Shown here piece after piece: positions 9,139-17,990 of a stretch of DNA of 64,000 bases. The stretch is from Sinomonas cyclohexanicum. GTDB lineage: Bacteria; Actinomycetota; Actinomycetes; Actinomycetales; Micrococcaceae. The position numbers and the translations under genes were made by a program. Numbering within the stretch: position 1 is the first letter of the stretch; each line of letters opens with the position of its first letter. Under the pieces are notes generated by a model. That model did not search any database. It had not been told where the DNA came from and worked only from the letters and a program-made list of their open reading frames with translations. The DNA lies in contig NZ_AP024525.1 in the NCBI RefSeq assembly GCF_020886775.1, forward strand, positions 558,001 through 622,000. The letters are read 5' to 3'.

Positions 9139-9864
9139 GTGGAAGAGCGCAACGAGGGCGAGGGGCGCGGGCTCGTGCTCGTGGTCGAGGACGAGGGGCC
9201 GATCGCGGACCTCGAGCGCCTGTACCTCGCGCGGGCGGGCTACGGGGTGCACGTCGAGCGGGACGGGGGCCAGGCGTTGGCCCGCATCCGGCAGCTGCGG
9301 CCCGTGGCGATCGTGCTGGACGTGGGCCTGCCTGGCATGGACGGGGTCGAGGTCTGCCGCCGGCTGCGCGAGGACGGCGACTGGACGCCCGTGATCTTCG
9401 TGACCGCCCGCGACGACGAGGTGGACCGCGTGCTGGGCCTCGAGCTCGGCGCCGACGACTACCTGACCAAGCCCTTCTCCCCCCGAGAGCTCGTGGCGCG
9501 GGTCCGGGCACTCCTGCGCCGGGCGGCCGGCCCCGCCGCCCCGGCGGCGTTGAGCGTGGGCGGCGTACGGCTGGACCTCGGGCGGCGCACCGCCGAGGCG
9601 GATGGCCGTCCCGTGGCGCTCACGGCCATGGAGTTCGACCTCCTCGCGCACCTCATGTCCCAGCCCGGGCGCGTGTTCAGCCGCGAGCAGCTCCTCGCCG
9701 CCGTGTGGGGGCAGGCGGACTACGGCGGCGGGCGGACCGTGGACGTCCACGTGGCCCAGCTGCGTGCCAAGCTCGGCGACGCGAGCCCGATCCGCACCAC
9801 GCGCGGCGTCGGGTACAGCGCCGCCGCGGAAACACAGCCAGGAATGGACCCGGGACCCCGATGA
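9139..9864 (+). CDS. OmpR-family response regulator
   Basis: This is a DNA-binding response regulator of about 241 aa. The receiver domain has acidic residues in VVEDE, the phospho-acceptor Asp in VLDVGLPGMDG, the Thr switch in VTARDDE and the Lys in YLTKPF. The C-terminal OmpR/PhoB winged helix includes LTAMEFDLLAHLM and a VDVHVAQLRAKLGD recognition region ending with IRTTRGVGYS. The start is unclear: GTG at 9139 gives the usual lead-in, and GTG at 9121 is possible. The stop overlaps the kinase start by ATGA, so the pair is translationally coupled. Confidence 0.9.
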   Translation: MEERNEGEGRGLVLVVEDEGPIADLERLYLARAGYGVHVERDGGQALARIRQLRPVAIVLDVGLPGMDGVEVCRRLREDGDWTPVIFVTARDDEVDRVLGLELGADDYLTKPFSPRELVARVRALLRRAAGPAAPAALSVGGVRLDLGRRTAEADGRPVALTAMEFDLLAHLMSQPGRVFSREQLLAAVWGQADYGGGRTVDVHVAQLRAKLGDASPIRTTRGVGYSAAAETQPGMDPGPR

Positions 9865-11204
9865 GGCGCTGGCTCCGGTCCCTGCACGCGCGCGTCACGC
9901 TCGTGATGGCGGCCGTCGCCGCAGTCGCGACGCTCGTGGCCGGGCTCGTGGGCGCCCAGCTCATCCGGTCCGCAGCCGTCGACCAGGCCCGCGCCAGCCT
10001 CGCCCGCGAGGCCACCGCCCTGAGCGTCTCCGGGAACGTCACGGACCTCGCGTCCCTGCGTGAGCTCGCGTTCGGGGAGGCCGGCCGGATCGCCCTCGTG
10101 GCGCCGGATGGGATCGTGACCGGCGCCGGGCGGCGGCTCGTGAGCGCGGCGGCGGTGGAGAAGGTCCTCGGCGGGCAGTCCGTGTCCCAGTCCGAGACCG
10201 TGCTCGGCGTGCCCGTGGTGATCGAGGCGCGGCCGCTCGCGTCGGGGGGCGGACTCGTGCTCGCCGAGCCTGTCTCCGCCGTCACCCAGGCTGCCGGGCC
10301 CCTCGTGGCGCGGCTGCTGTGGGCGCTCCTGATCGGGTTCGCCGCCGCCGTGGTGGGCGGCGCCGCCGTCGCACGCTGGGTGGCGCGGCCCCTGGTGCGC
10401 CTCGCGGGGGCCGCGCGGCGGCTCGCCGGGGGCGAGCGGGGCGTGGCGGTCGACGGCGCCGGGCCGGCCGAGGTGGCCGAGGTCTCCCACGCGCTCGCGG
10501 GCCTCGATGCGTCCCTAGCAGCGAGCGAGTCGCGCCAGCGCGAGTTCCTCCTGTCCGTCTCGCACGAGATGCGCACCCCGCTCACGGCCCTGCAGGGCTA
10601 CGCCGAGGCCCTCGCGGACGGCATCATCCCGGCCGCCGACGTCCCCCGCGTGGGCCGCACCCTGTCCGCCGAGACCGAGCGGCTCGACCACTTCGTCCGG
10701 GACCTGCTCGAGCTCGCGCGGCTGGAGGCCGACGACTTCCGCGTCGACGCCCAGCCGGTCGACGTCGCGGCGCTGCTGCCGGCCGTCGTGGACGCTTGGC
10801 GCGGGGTGTGGGAGCCGGCGGGCGTGGCGATGCGCGCCGAGGCCCCGGACCCTCTCCCGGTGGTCACGGACGCCCTGCGGCTCCGGCAGCTCCTCGACGG
10901 GCTCGTCGAGAACGCGCTCAGGGCCGTGCCCGCCGGGGCGCCCGTGGTGCTGTCCGGGCGGAGGGAGGGCGGCGTCGTCGTGCTCGAGGTGCGCGACGGC
11001 GGCCCCGGGCTCAGCGACGAGGACCTTGCCCACGCGTTCGAGCGGGGCGCGCTCCGTGACCGCTACGCGGGGGAGCGGAAGGTCGGCACGGGGCTCGGGC
11101 TCTCGATTGCTGCCCGGCTCGCGGGACGACTGGGGGGCCGGCTCGACGCGGGCCGGGCACCGGAGGGCGGGGCGCTGTTCGCCCTCCGACTGCCCGCCTC
11201 CTGA
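9861..11204 (+). CDS. Sensor histidine kinase
   Basis: This 447-residue membrane kinase is the partner of the upstream OmpR-type regulator, with a 4-bp ATGA overlap. It has an N-terminal transmembrane helix (LVMAAVAAVATLVAGLVGAQL), a periplasmic/extracellular sensor of about 110 residues without a known fold, and a second helix near residues 150-175. HAMP follows, then the HisKA phospho-acceptor (LSVSHEMRTPLTALQGYAEA) and HATPase_c with N (GLVENALRA), G1 (VRDGGPGL) and G2 (GTGLGLSIAARL) boxes. The signal sensed is unknown. Confidence 0.93.
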   Translation: MRRWLRSLHARVTLVMAAVAAVATLVAGLVGAQLIRSAAVDQARASLAREATALSVSGNVTDLASLRELAFGEAGRIALVAPDGIVTGAGRRLVSAAAVEKVLGGQSVSQSETVLGVPVVIEARPLASGGGLVLAEPVSAVTQAAGPLVARLLWALLIGFAAAVVGGAAVARWVARPLVRLAGAARRLAGGERGVAVDGAGPAEVAEVSHALAGLDASLAASESRQREFLLSVSHEMRTPLTALQGYAEALADGIIPAADVPRVGRTLSAETERLDHFVRDLLELARLEADDFRVDAQPVDVAALLPAVVDAWRGVWEPAGVAMRAEAPDPLPVVTDALRLRQLLDGLVENALRAVPAGAPVVLSGRREGGVVVLEVRDGGPGLSDEDLAHAFERGALRDRYAGERKVGTGLGLSIAARLAGRLGGRLDAGRAPEGGALFALRLPAS

Positions 11205-11290
11205 GGCGGCCGACGAGGGGTCGGGCATCCCCGATTCGGCGCATCGGCCGCCGTCGGGTATTCTGATACCTGCTCTTGGCGAGCACATCT

Positions 11291-11375
11291 GGAGGATTCG
11301 CCTAGCGGCCTATGGCGCACGCCTGGAACGCGTGTTGGGTTCACGCCCTCGGGGGTTCAAATCCCCCATCCTCCG
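11291..11375 (+). tRNA. tRNA-Ser (anticodon GGA)
   Basis: The acceptor stem GGAGGAT/ATCCTCC closes a class II tRNA of 85 nt with discriminator G. The anticodon arm CACGC-CTGGAAC-GCGTG gives anticodon GGA. A long variable arm and the T arm GGGGG-TTCAAAT-CCCCC follow. CCA is not encoded. A strong hairpin terminator follows at 11382. Confidence 0.95.
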
Positions 11376-11381
11376 CGGCCA

Positions 11382-11422
11382 CGATGCCCCCGGTCCCAGC
11401 GACCGGGGGCATCGTTCGTTTC
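11382..11422 (+). terminator. Intrinsic terminator after tRNA-Ser
   Basis: A 14-bp perfect stem (CGATGCCCCCGGTC/GACCGGGGGCATCG) with a 5-nt loop is followed by a T-rich stretch (TTCGTTTC). It lies 6 bp beyond the tRNA and is a textbook Rho-independent terminator. Confidence 0.88.
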
Positions 11423-11561
11423 GGCGGCAGAACGGCGCCCGCGTGGCGCGGTGAGGTCCCGGCCGAAATACGGTTCCTCGACTAGCGAAACGGTCATCAG
11501 ACGCACAGAATTGGAGCGTGCGCCATCCTCGGCGCCAGGACTGATTGGGGAGTCTGAGACC

Positions 11562-12743
11562 ATGGCCCGTGCCGTCGCCGCCACATTGTCCAGACTGCGA
11601 GCCCGGTTCTCGGCCGGCCTCGCCGCCGTAGTCGCCGTGGTGGCCTTCGGCGCGGCCCCGGCGCTCGCCGGGGACGTGTACCCCGGTCCCGTGACCGCGG
11701 ATCCGCATGCGGTGGTCTCGTTCTACCGCACAGACGTGGGATCGCTCGCAGCCGGCCACGTCTCGCCCGTCTACGTGGCGCAGGCGGACCTCGGCCGGCC
11801 CGAGACCGGCAAGCTGTACGCTCCCCTCACGACCCTCGTGCCCACCTCCGGATTCGGGTACCGCACGAGCCCGCTCACCGGCCAGGTCGGCGAGTTCCAC
11901 TGGGGCCAGGACTTCGCCGCCGCGTGCGGCACCCCGGTCTACGCGGCCGATTCAGGCGTGGTCCGCGCCGCCGGCTGGCACCCGTGGGGAGGCGGAAACC
12001 GCGTCGAGATCGACCACGGCAACGGCCTCGTCACCACCTACAACCACATGCTCGGCGCCGCGGTGAAGACCGGGGAGCCGGTCGAGGTGGGCCAGGTGAT
12101 CGGCCTTGTCGGGTCCACCGGTTCCTCGACCGGGTGCCACCTGCATTTCGAGACCATCCGCGACGGCAAGTACATCGACCCCATGACGTTCACGTTCATC
12201 CCAATCGCCCAGAAGGCGGCGCTCGGCACCGTCCAGGTCACGGACTACACGCCGAAGGACGGCAACGCGACGAACACGCGGCAGCCTTGGGCGATTCCGG
12301 CCCTCGCCCAGGAGCCCACGCCGGGCGAGACCATCACGCCCGCACCGTCCGCACCGACGCCTCCGCCGCTCGTCGACCCGACTCCCGCGGGACCGCCCGC
12401 GGCCCCGCCGAGCACCACGCAGGCCACACCGCCCGCCGCGGCGAGCCCATCGCCGTCGCCTTCGGCCTCATCGAGCACGACGGCGAGCCCGTCGCCCTCC
12501 GCGAGCCCCTCGCCGACGGCGACAGCAACTCCGAGCGCGACGCCGACCACCTCGAGCCCGACGGCTACGGCGACGCCGAGCCCGACCGCCGACCCGGCGG
12601 CGACGACGAAGGCAGCGGCGGCGCCGACGACCGCGGCCGCGACGACACCGACGGCGACCAGCACGTGCACGCCGGCTCCCACGGCGTCGCCCACCCCGAC
12701 GCCGACCGCCACCACGGCGCCCACGGCGGCCGGGCACTGCTGA
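11562..12743 (+). CDS. Secreted M23-family metallopeptidase (LytM-like)
   Basis: This 393-residue exported protein has a Sec signal peptide (hydrophobic segment at about residues 16-34, AAPALAG cleavage region) and a peptidase M23 domain at about residues 90-215. Zinc ligands are in HWGQDF (His, Asp) and HLHFE, and GFGYRTSPLTG is typical of peptidoglycan endopeptidases. The last 150 residues are a Pro/Ser/Thr/Ala-rich tail ending in a single Cys, likely a flexible wall-spanning segment. The ATG at 11562 was chosen for the signal peptide and an upstream GGGGAG. Role: peptidoglycan crosslink cleavage outside the cell; substrate bond not known. Confidence 0.87.
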   Translation: MARAVAATLSRLRARFSAGLAAVVAVVAFGAAPALAGDVYPGPVTADPHAVVSFYRTDVGSLAAGHVSPVYVAQADLGRPETGKLYAPLTTLVPTSGFGYRTSPLTGQVGEFHWGQDFAAACGTPVYAADSGVVRAAGWHPWGGGNRVEIDHGNGLVTTYNHMLGAAVKTGEPVEVGQVIGLVGSTGSSTGCHLHFETIRDGKYIDPMTFTFIPIAQKAALGTVQVTDYTPKDGNATNTRQPWAIPALAQEPTPGETITPAPSAPTPPPLVDPTPAGPPAAPPSTTQATPPAAASPSPSPSASSSTTASPSPSASPSPTATATPSATPTTSSPTATATPSPTADPAATTKAAAAPTTAAATTPTATSTCTPAPTASPTPTPTATTAPTAAGHC

Positions 12744-12790
12744 CTGGGCTCGGCTGACGGGCTCGGCTCGCCGGGCCATAGACTGGGCCG

Positions 12791-13294
12791 ATGAGCCTGC
12801 ATGAGATCCCCCTGACCCTCAACGACGGCACCGAGACCTCGTTCGGCCGGTTCGCCGGGCACCCGGTCCTCGTGGTGAACGTCGCGTCCAAATGCGGGTA
12901 CACCCGCCAGTACGACGGGCTCGAGGCCCTCTACGAGGAGTTCCGGGACCGCGGGCTCGTGGTCCTGGGCGTCCCGTGCAACCAGTTCGCTGGCCAGGAG
13001 CCCGGCACGGACTCCGAGATCGAAGAGTTCTGCCGGGTCAACTTCGGCGTCAGCTTCCCGCTCGCGGCCAAGGCCGACGTCCTGGGGAAGAACCAGCACC
13101 CGCTCTATGCCGAGCTGACGAAGTTCCCCGCCGGCGACGATCTCGGCGAGAAGGTCAAGTGGAACTTCGAGAAGTTCCTCGTGAACGGCGAGGGCGAGGT
13201 CGTCGGCCGATTCCGGTCCGCGACCGAGCCTGACTCCGCCGAGCTCCGCGGCGCGATCGAGTCCGCCCTGCCCGAGCGCGTCCCGGCCCCCTGA
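12791..13294 (+). CDS. Glutathione peroxidase family protein (thiol peroxidase)
   Basis: This 167-residue protein has the GPx signature: NVASKCGYTRQY (catalytic Cys about residue 35), the Gln motif GVPCNQFAGQEPG and the Trp motif VKWNFEKFLV. It uses Cys instead of selenocysteine. Actinobacteria lack glutathione, so it probably reduces hydroperoxides with thioredoxin or mycothiol-linked partners; that is inferred. A REP-like palindrome follows it. Confidence 0.92.
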   Translation: MSLHEIPLTLNDGTETSFGRFAGHPVLVVNVASKCGYTRQYDGLEALYEEFRDRGLVVLGVPCNQFAGQEPGTDSEIEEFCRVNFGVSFPLAAKADVLGKNQHPLYAELTKFPAGDDLGEKVKWNFEKFLVNGEGEVVGRFRSATEPDSAELRGAIESALPERVPAP

Positions 13295-13307
13295 TGCCAA
13301 CCCGCTT

Positions 13308-13381
13308 CTGAGAGTCACCTCCTGAGAGTCACCTTCGGTGGGTCGACCCACAGGACGTGACCTTCAGGAGCTGACTCTCAG
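13308..13381. repeat. REP-like palindromic element (full copy)
   Basis: A 74-bp imperfect palindrome begins CTGAGAGTCACCTCCTGA and ends with its near reverse complement TTCAGGAGCTGACTCTCAG. The centre is a perfect GTGGGTCGACCCAC (13338-13351). It sits between convergent glutathione peroxidase and HAD genes and may also act as a terminator. Related half-sites occur at 52101-52136, 59057-59075 and 60599-60660, so it is a dispersed family. Confidence 0.75.
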
Positions 13382-13412
13382 ACGGGGGTCGGCAGGGTCG
13401 GGGCGCCCGGCG

Positions 13413-14303
13413 TCAGGGGGTGAGATCCAGGGAGCCGTGCCAGCTGCTCAGGAAGGCGAGGCCGGCGTCGTCGTGGATCACGTCGTCGCCGAGGCCGAGG
13501 AACGCGGCGGTGTGGATCTCGTAGGGCTTCTCGGGCACGCCGTCCGCGGGGCGCACGTCGATGTGGGTCACGGTGTGGCCGTTGTGGTGGAGCCAGTCGG
13601 CCATCGCGTAGTCCGTGCGGGAATCGCCCACGGTGTACCACGAGGCCGGGACGATCCCGTCGCGGCGCAGCCGCTCGCAGGCCCGCGAAGCCCCGAGGTC
13701 CTTGCCCAGCCGCACCGACTCGATGTCCGTCGAGATGATGGTGGGGTCCACGCGGTAGTCCACGGCGTCGTCACTGTCCGGCACGTGGTGGTCGAGCCGG
13801 GTGGCGCCCAGATCGTGCCGGGCCATGAGCTCGAGCGCGTCTGCGTCGAAGCGCTCCTGCTCGGCACGGTAGTCCGAGTTGGAGACGTCGACGCGCTGCT
13901 CCACGGAGACCATGGCCCTCTTCGTCTCGTCGAAGAACATGTGCTCCGAGTACTTCGCGGCCACGAGGCCGCGGACGTCGTCGGCGAACGCGGCGGGCAC
14001 CGCGAGCCCATGGTCCACGTGCACCACGCCGGCGCCGCGGGCCGTGAAGGAGAACCACGTGGCGCCCTTTTCGCAGACCGCGTGCACCATGAGCTCCTCC
14101 GGCATGCCTGCGGCGACCATCGGGGCCATGACCTGCTCGCGGATGAACGCATCCGAGCGGCCGGTGTTGAAGATGATCGGGATGCCTGCGCCGCCGAGCC
14201 GGTTCAGGAGGTCGATGATCTGTGGCTTCACGTTCCGTGTCACCGGGCTGGCGATGGGGCCGTCGACGTCGAGCAGAAGGGCGAAGGGCGGGGCGGTCTC
14301 CAT
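13413..14303 (-). CDS. HAD-superfamily hydrolase
   Basis: This 296-residue protein has haloacid dehalogenase motifs: motif I LLLDVDGPIAS (nucleophile and acid/base Asp), motif II FNTGRS and motif IV GDSRTDYAMAD. A large insert between motifs II and III is consistent with a type-II cap, as in sugar or trehalose phosphatases. The ATG at 14303 is preceded by GGGAGA with good spacing. The substrate is unknown, probably a phosphorylated metabolite. Confidence 0.82.
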   Translation of the reverse strand: METAPPFALLLDVDGPIASPVTRNVKPQIIDLLNRLGGAGIPIIFNTGRSDAFIREQVMAPMVAAGMPEELMVHAVCEKGATWFSFTARGAGVVHVDHGLAVPAAFADDVRGLVAAKYSEHMFFDETKRAMVSVEQRVDVSNSDYRAEQERFDADALELMARHDLGATRLDHHVPDSDDAVDYRVDPTIISTDIESVRLGKDLGASRACERLRRDGIVPASWYTVGDSRTDYAMADWLHHNGHTVTHIDVRPADGVPEKPYEIHTAAFLGLGDDVIHDDAGLAFLSSWHGSLDLTP

Positions 14304-14420
14304 GGGCCCCATTCTCCCATTGGGGCCGGACGGCTCGGTGCGAATAACCGTTTGGCCACAATGCCTCGGGCCGGCCCGCGCGGGCCCCCACGGCGGGGGC
14401 CCCGCGCCTAGGCTTGAGGC

Positions 14421-14720
14421 GTGATTTTCAAAGCGGTGGGCGACGGGCGCCCGTACCCGGAGCATGGCTACTCGACGCCGAAGGACTGGGCCGCGCTCCC
14501 GCCGCGTCCGGTCCGCCTGGACGAGCTCGTCACCACCAAACGCACCCTCGACCTCGAGGCCCTCCTGGCCGAGGACTCAACGTTCTTCGGCGACCTCTTC
14601 CCCCACGTGGTCCAGTACAAGGGCGTGCTGTACCTCGAGGACGGGCTGCACCGGGCCGTCCGCACGGCGCTCCACCAGCGCACCGCCATCCACGCCCGCG
14701 TACTCGACCTCGACGCGTGA
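14421..14720 (+). CDS. Conserved small protein, ParB-like segment
   Basis: This 99-residue protein starts with GTG (14421). The C-terminal half (YLEDGLHRAVRTALHQRTAIHARVLD) resembles the ParB/sulfiredoxin-like fold in which a DGxHR motif binds a nucleotide. The resemblance is by eye only. No signal peptide or membrane span. It lies 7 bp before the LytR_C gene, so the two are probably one operon. Function unknown. Confidence 0.7.
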   Translation: MIFKAVGDGRPYPEHGYSTPKDWAALPPRPVRLDELVTTKRTLDLEALLAEDSTFFGDLFPHVVQYKGVLYLEDGLHRAVRTALHQRTAIHARVLDLDA

Positions 14721-14727
14721 GACCGCC

Positions 14728-15369
14728 ATGGCCCGCAAACCCAAGGACCTGACCCAGTACCACGGGCACCACGTGGTGAACGGCATCGAGCTGCGCACGC
14801 AGTTCGAGGAGGACCCGGACCAGCGCGAGCTGCAGAGCCGCCACTGGCGCAGGATCCGGCACGCCGTGGCGATCGCCGTCCTCGGAGCGATGCTCCTCGC
14901 GGGCATCGGCATGGCGTGGGCGGTCCTCACCGGCCGCCTGACGATCCCCCAGCCGGGCGGCAAGCAGGCGCTCGCCGCGACGTGCCCCACAGGGACCTTC
15001 GACTACCTGCCCGCGCCGACCGTCACCGTCAACGTCTTCAACGCCGCGGGCAAGGAGGGGCTCGCCGGGCAGGTCGCGGACCTGCTCAGGGCCCGCAAGT
15101 TCACGGTGAAGGACGTGGGCAACGAGCGGACCTCCGTGGACGCCGCCGCGCTCGTGCGGGGCGGACTCGGCGGGGAGGCCGCAGCGTTCACGCTCCAGCG
15201 CAACGTCCCCGGCAGCATCTACGTGCGTGACGGCCGCTCCGACGCGAGTGTGGACCTTGTCCTCGGCCCCACCTTCCAGTCGCTGATCGACCCTGCGCTC
15301 ATCGACCAGACGCCCGGGCCGATCGTCTGCGCCCTCGCGAGCACGACGCCGACTCCCGCCGCCGGCTGA
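14728..15369 (+). CDS. LytR C-terminal domain (LytR_C) membrane protein
   Basis: This 213-residue protein has a cytoplasmic N-terminus of about 50 residues, one transmembrane helix (AVAIAVLGAMLLAGIGMAWAV) and an extracellular LytR_C domain. The domain contains VTVNVFNAAGKEGLAGQVADLLRARKFTV and a DLVLGPTF end motif. The domain is found alone or fused to LytR-CpsA-Psr enzymes that attach polymers to the wall; alone, its role is not known. It lies just downstream of the small ParB-like gene. Confidence 0.88.
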   Translation: MARKPKDLTQYHGHHVVNGIELRTQFEEDPDQRELQSRHWRRIRHAVAIAVLGAMLLAGIGMAWAVLTGRLTIPQPGGKQALAATCPTGTFDYLPAPTVTVNVFNAAGKEGLAGQVADLLRARKFTVKDVGNERTSVDAAALVRGGLGGEAAAFTLQRNVPGSIYVRDGRSDASVDLVLGPTFQSLIDPALIDQTPGPIVCALASTTPTPAAG

Positions 15370-15397
15370 CCGACTCGCCGGCGGCGCGGCGGACCTG

Positions 15398-16042
15398 CTA
15401 CCGCCGGATCGGGCGCCCCTGATCGTCGAAGCGCGCACCGACCCCGAGCTGGATGAAGCGCACGGTGGCGTCCGTGCGGCGGTCCGTGTCGGCGTCGTGC
15501 GCTGCGGCCCCCTCCTCGGTGCGGCCGCGGTCCGCGCTCGCCGTGAGCGAGCCGTGCACGAGCCCGACCAACTCATCGACGTCCGCATCGGGCAGGTAGC
15601 CCTGTGCCATGGCGTCGCGGAGGATTGCGGTGAGCAGTGCGTTGAGCTCGCCCACGTGGTCCCCGAGCTTGGCGAACGACTGCGCCGAGAGCACTGCCCG
15701 CATGGCCGGACCCGGGGGGAGATGGCGGCGGGACAGGTCCTCGACCTGCGCGCGGATGTACACGGCGAGGCGGTCGATCGGGTTCTCCAGCCCGGCAAGC
15801 TGGGTCTTCAGGTCGGTCAGGAAGCGGCCCGTCTCGTCCAGCGCGTAGCCGATGAGCAGCTCCTCCATGTCCGCGTAGTAGTTGTACACGGCGGTGCGCC
15901 CGACGCCGGCCTGACGGGCCACATCCGTCATCGTCAGCCCCGGGAGGCCCTGCGTGAAGAGGAGCTGCCCGAAGGCGTCGAGGATTCGGCGCTGGGTGAG
16001 CGCTCGCTGTGCGGCGTTCGACTCGGCCTGGATGCGGGGCAT
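15398..16042 (-). CDS. TetR-family transcriptional regulator
   Basis: This 214-residue regulator has an N-terminal TetR helix-turn-helix (RRILDAFGQLLFTQGLPGLTMTDVARQAGVGRTAVYNYYADMEEL) and an all-helical ligand domain. It is divergent from the glycine-riboswitch/permease unit. A short partial palindrome ACCAAATGGT (16067-16076) close to its start could be its own operator, but this is weak. Ligand unknown. Confidence 0.9.
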   Translation of the reverse strand: MPRIQAESNAAQRALTQRRILDAFGQLLFTQGLPGLTMTDVARQAGVGRTAVYNYYADMEELLIGYALDETGRFLTDLKTQLAGLENPIDRLAVYIRAQVEDLSRRHLPPGPAMRAVLSAQSFAKLGDHVGELNALLTAILRDAMAQGYLPDADVDELVGLVHGSLTASADRGRTEEGAAAHDADTDRRTDATVRFIQLGVGARFDDQGRPIRR

Positions 16043-16184
16043 GCCCCCATTTTAAGTCGATGTGTCACCAAATGGTCCCGTGTCACGCCGCGTATGTGAC
16101 TCTCAGATTGACACCCGGGGGTGAGCTGCCACACACTGAACCAGTCGCGGCCGGGGTCGCGGCCACAACTGAACACGCCGACCA

Positions 16185-16378
16185 TCCGCAGCGGGAGAAC
16201 CCTGCCGTTCCCGCAGGTGCCGTAGGAGCAACTCCTCCCCAGGAATCTCTCAGGCCCACGTACCGCCGCGGACAGGCAACTCTGGAAAGCAGCCCGTGCC
16301 CCGGGCTCACCGACGGTGCAAGCGACCCGCCACAGCGGGGGAGCGGAATCTCTCAGGTCCACGACAGAGCGGGGAGGA
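16185..16378 (+). promoter_or_regulatory. Tandem glycine riboswitch before the permease
   Basis: Two glycine aptamers lie in tandem. The first has GCGGGAGA...GCCGTAGGAGCAACTCC and AATCTCTCAGGC. A short linker with TACCGCCGCGGACAGG follows, then the second with CTCTGGAAAGC, CACCGACGGTGCAAG and GGAATCTCTCAGGTCC...GACAGAGCGGGGAGGA. These are the conserved cores of the gcvT-type motif. The amino-acid permease starts about 49 bp downstream. Glycine binding normally turns expression on. Confidence 0.93.
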
Positions 16379-16426
16379 TCCCAATCATCGCGGCACGCCG
16401 ACGTGCCGCAGGACGGTGGAGACCCC

Positions 16427-17902
16427 ATGACGACTGACCCATCCGGGACCGCGCTCGAGGAGCAGCAGCCCCACCTCGACCGGCAGCTCAGCAACCGACA
16501 CATCCAGCTCATCGCGATCGGCGGCGCGATCGGCACGGGACTCTTCATGGGCTCCGGCAAGACCATCTCGGCGGCCGGCCCGTCCGTGGTCTTCGTGTAC
16601 ATGATCATCGGCTTCATGCTCTTCTTCGTGATGCGCGCGATGGGGGAGCTGCTCCTCTCCAACCTCCACTACAAGTCGTTCGGCGACTTCGCCGCCGACC
16701 TGCTCGGGCCCTGGGCGGGCTTCTTCACGGGCTGGACGTACTGGTTCTGCTGGGTCGTGACCGGCATCGCGGACGTCGTGGCCATCGCCGGCTACGCGCA
16801 GGAGCTGTGGCCCGGCATCCCGGTCTGGATCCCAGGCGTCGTCACCATCGCGATCCTCCTGCTGCTCAACCTGACGGCGGTGCGGGCGTTCGGTGAGACG
16901 GAGTTCTGGTTCGCGCTCATCAAGATCGTCGCGATCGTGGCGCTCATCGTCACGGGCCTCGTGATGGTCTTCACGGGCTTCTCCGCCGAGTCGGGGACGG
17001 CCAGCTTCACCAACCTGTGGTCCCACGGCGGCTTCTTCCCCCACGAGTTCATGGGCTTCGTGGCAGGCTTCCAGATTGCCGTCTTCGCGTTCGTGGGCAT
17101 CGAGCTGGTCGGCACCACCGCGGCCGAGGCGAAGGACCCCGAGAAGAACCTCCCCAAGGCGATCAACTCCATCCCGATCCGCGTCCTGCTGTTCTACGTG
17201 GGCGCCCTGGTGATCCTCATGTCGGTCATCCCGTGGACGCAGTTCGCCGCGGGCCACAGCCCGTTCATCGCGATGTTCTCCCTGGCCGGCCTCGGCGCCG
17301 CCGCGACCATCGTCAACCTCGTGGTCCTGACCTCCGCGATGTCCAGCGCGAACTCGGGCATCTACTCGACCTCCCGTATGGTCTACGGACTCGCCCAGGA
17401 GGGCGACGCGCCGGCGGTCTTCTCACGGCTGTCCCGCCGCAAGGTGCCTCAGAACGCGCTGTTCCTCTCCTGCGTCCTGCTGCTCTCCGGCATCGTGCTC
17501 CTGTACGCGGGCCAGGACATCGGCAAGGCGTTCGACATGGTGACCACGGTCTCGGCCGTGTGCTTCATCTTCGTCTGGTCCATCATCCTGGCGAGCTACC
17601 TCGTCTTCCGCAGGCGCCGCCGGCGCCTCCACGAGGAATCGGTGTTCAAGATGCCCGGCGGCGTGCCCATGGTCTGGGTTGTGTTCGCGTTCTTCGCGTT
17701 CGTCCTCTGGACCCTGACCACTCAGCCGGACACGTTCCTGGCGCTCGTCGTCACCCCGATGTGGTTCGTGGTCCTCGGCATCGCCTGGCTCATCATGCGG
17801 CGCCGCCCGGCCCACGTGGCCCGCTACGAGGCGTTCCACCGGGACCTCGAGGAGGAGGCCGCCCTCGAACAGGCCGTCCGCGCCCCGGAGCGTGCCGAGT
17901 GA
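16427..17902 (+). CDS. Amino-acid permease, CycA/APC type
   Basis: This is a 491-residue cytoplasmic-membrane transporter with about 12 hydrophobic segments. The APC signature at the N-terminus (LSNRHIQLIAIGGAIGTGLFMGSGKTI) is that of the D-alanine/D-serine/glycine and GABA permease group. GIELVGTTAAEAKDPEKNLPKAINSIPIR is also typical. The glycine riboswitch directly upstream makes glycine (or alanine/serine) the likely substrate, importing excess glycine or exporting/exchanging it. ATG at 16427 has GGTGGAG upstream. Confidence 0.9.
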   Translation: MTTDPSGTALEEQQPHLDRQLSNRHIQLIAIGGAIGTGLFMGSGKTISAAGPSVVFVYMIIGFMLFFVMRAMGELLLSNLHYKSFGDFAADLLGPWAGFFTGWTYWFCWVVTGIADVVAIAGYAQELWPGIPVWIPGVVTIAILLLLNLTAVRAFGETEFWFALIKIVAIVALIVTGLVMVFTGFSAESGTASFTNLWSHGGFFPHEFMGFVAGFQIAVFAFVGIELVGTTAAEAKDPEKNLPKAINSIPIRVLLFYVGALVILMSVIPWTQFAAGHSPFIAMFSLAGLGAAATIVNLVVLTSAMSSANSGIYSTSRMVYGLAQEGDAPAVFSRLSRRKVPQNALFLSCVLLLSGIVLLYAGQDIGKAFDMVTTVSAVCFIFVWSIILASYLVFRRRRRRLHEESVFKMPGGVPMVWVVFAFFAFVLWTLTTQPDTFLALVVTPMWFVVLGIAWLIMRRRPAHVARYEAFHRDLEEEAALEQAVRAPERAE

Positions 17903-17990
17903 AAGCGGCGGTGCGGTAGCCGCGCGAGGCGCCCACCCGGCGTCGCCCGCGAGACCCACAGCAGACCTCAACTGAATACGCCTTCGAACC

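Noticed and set aside
11423-11561. Possible c-di-AMP (ydaO-type) riboswitch before the M23 peptidase
   Set aside because: Such riboswitches often precede actinobacterial wall hydrolases, but I could not find the conserved core or pairing here.
16067-16076. ACCAAATGGT as a TetR operator
   Set aside because: Only 8 of 10 positions are symmetric and it is too short to support alone; mentioned only with the TetR gene.
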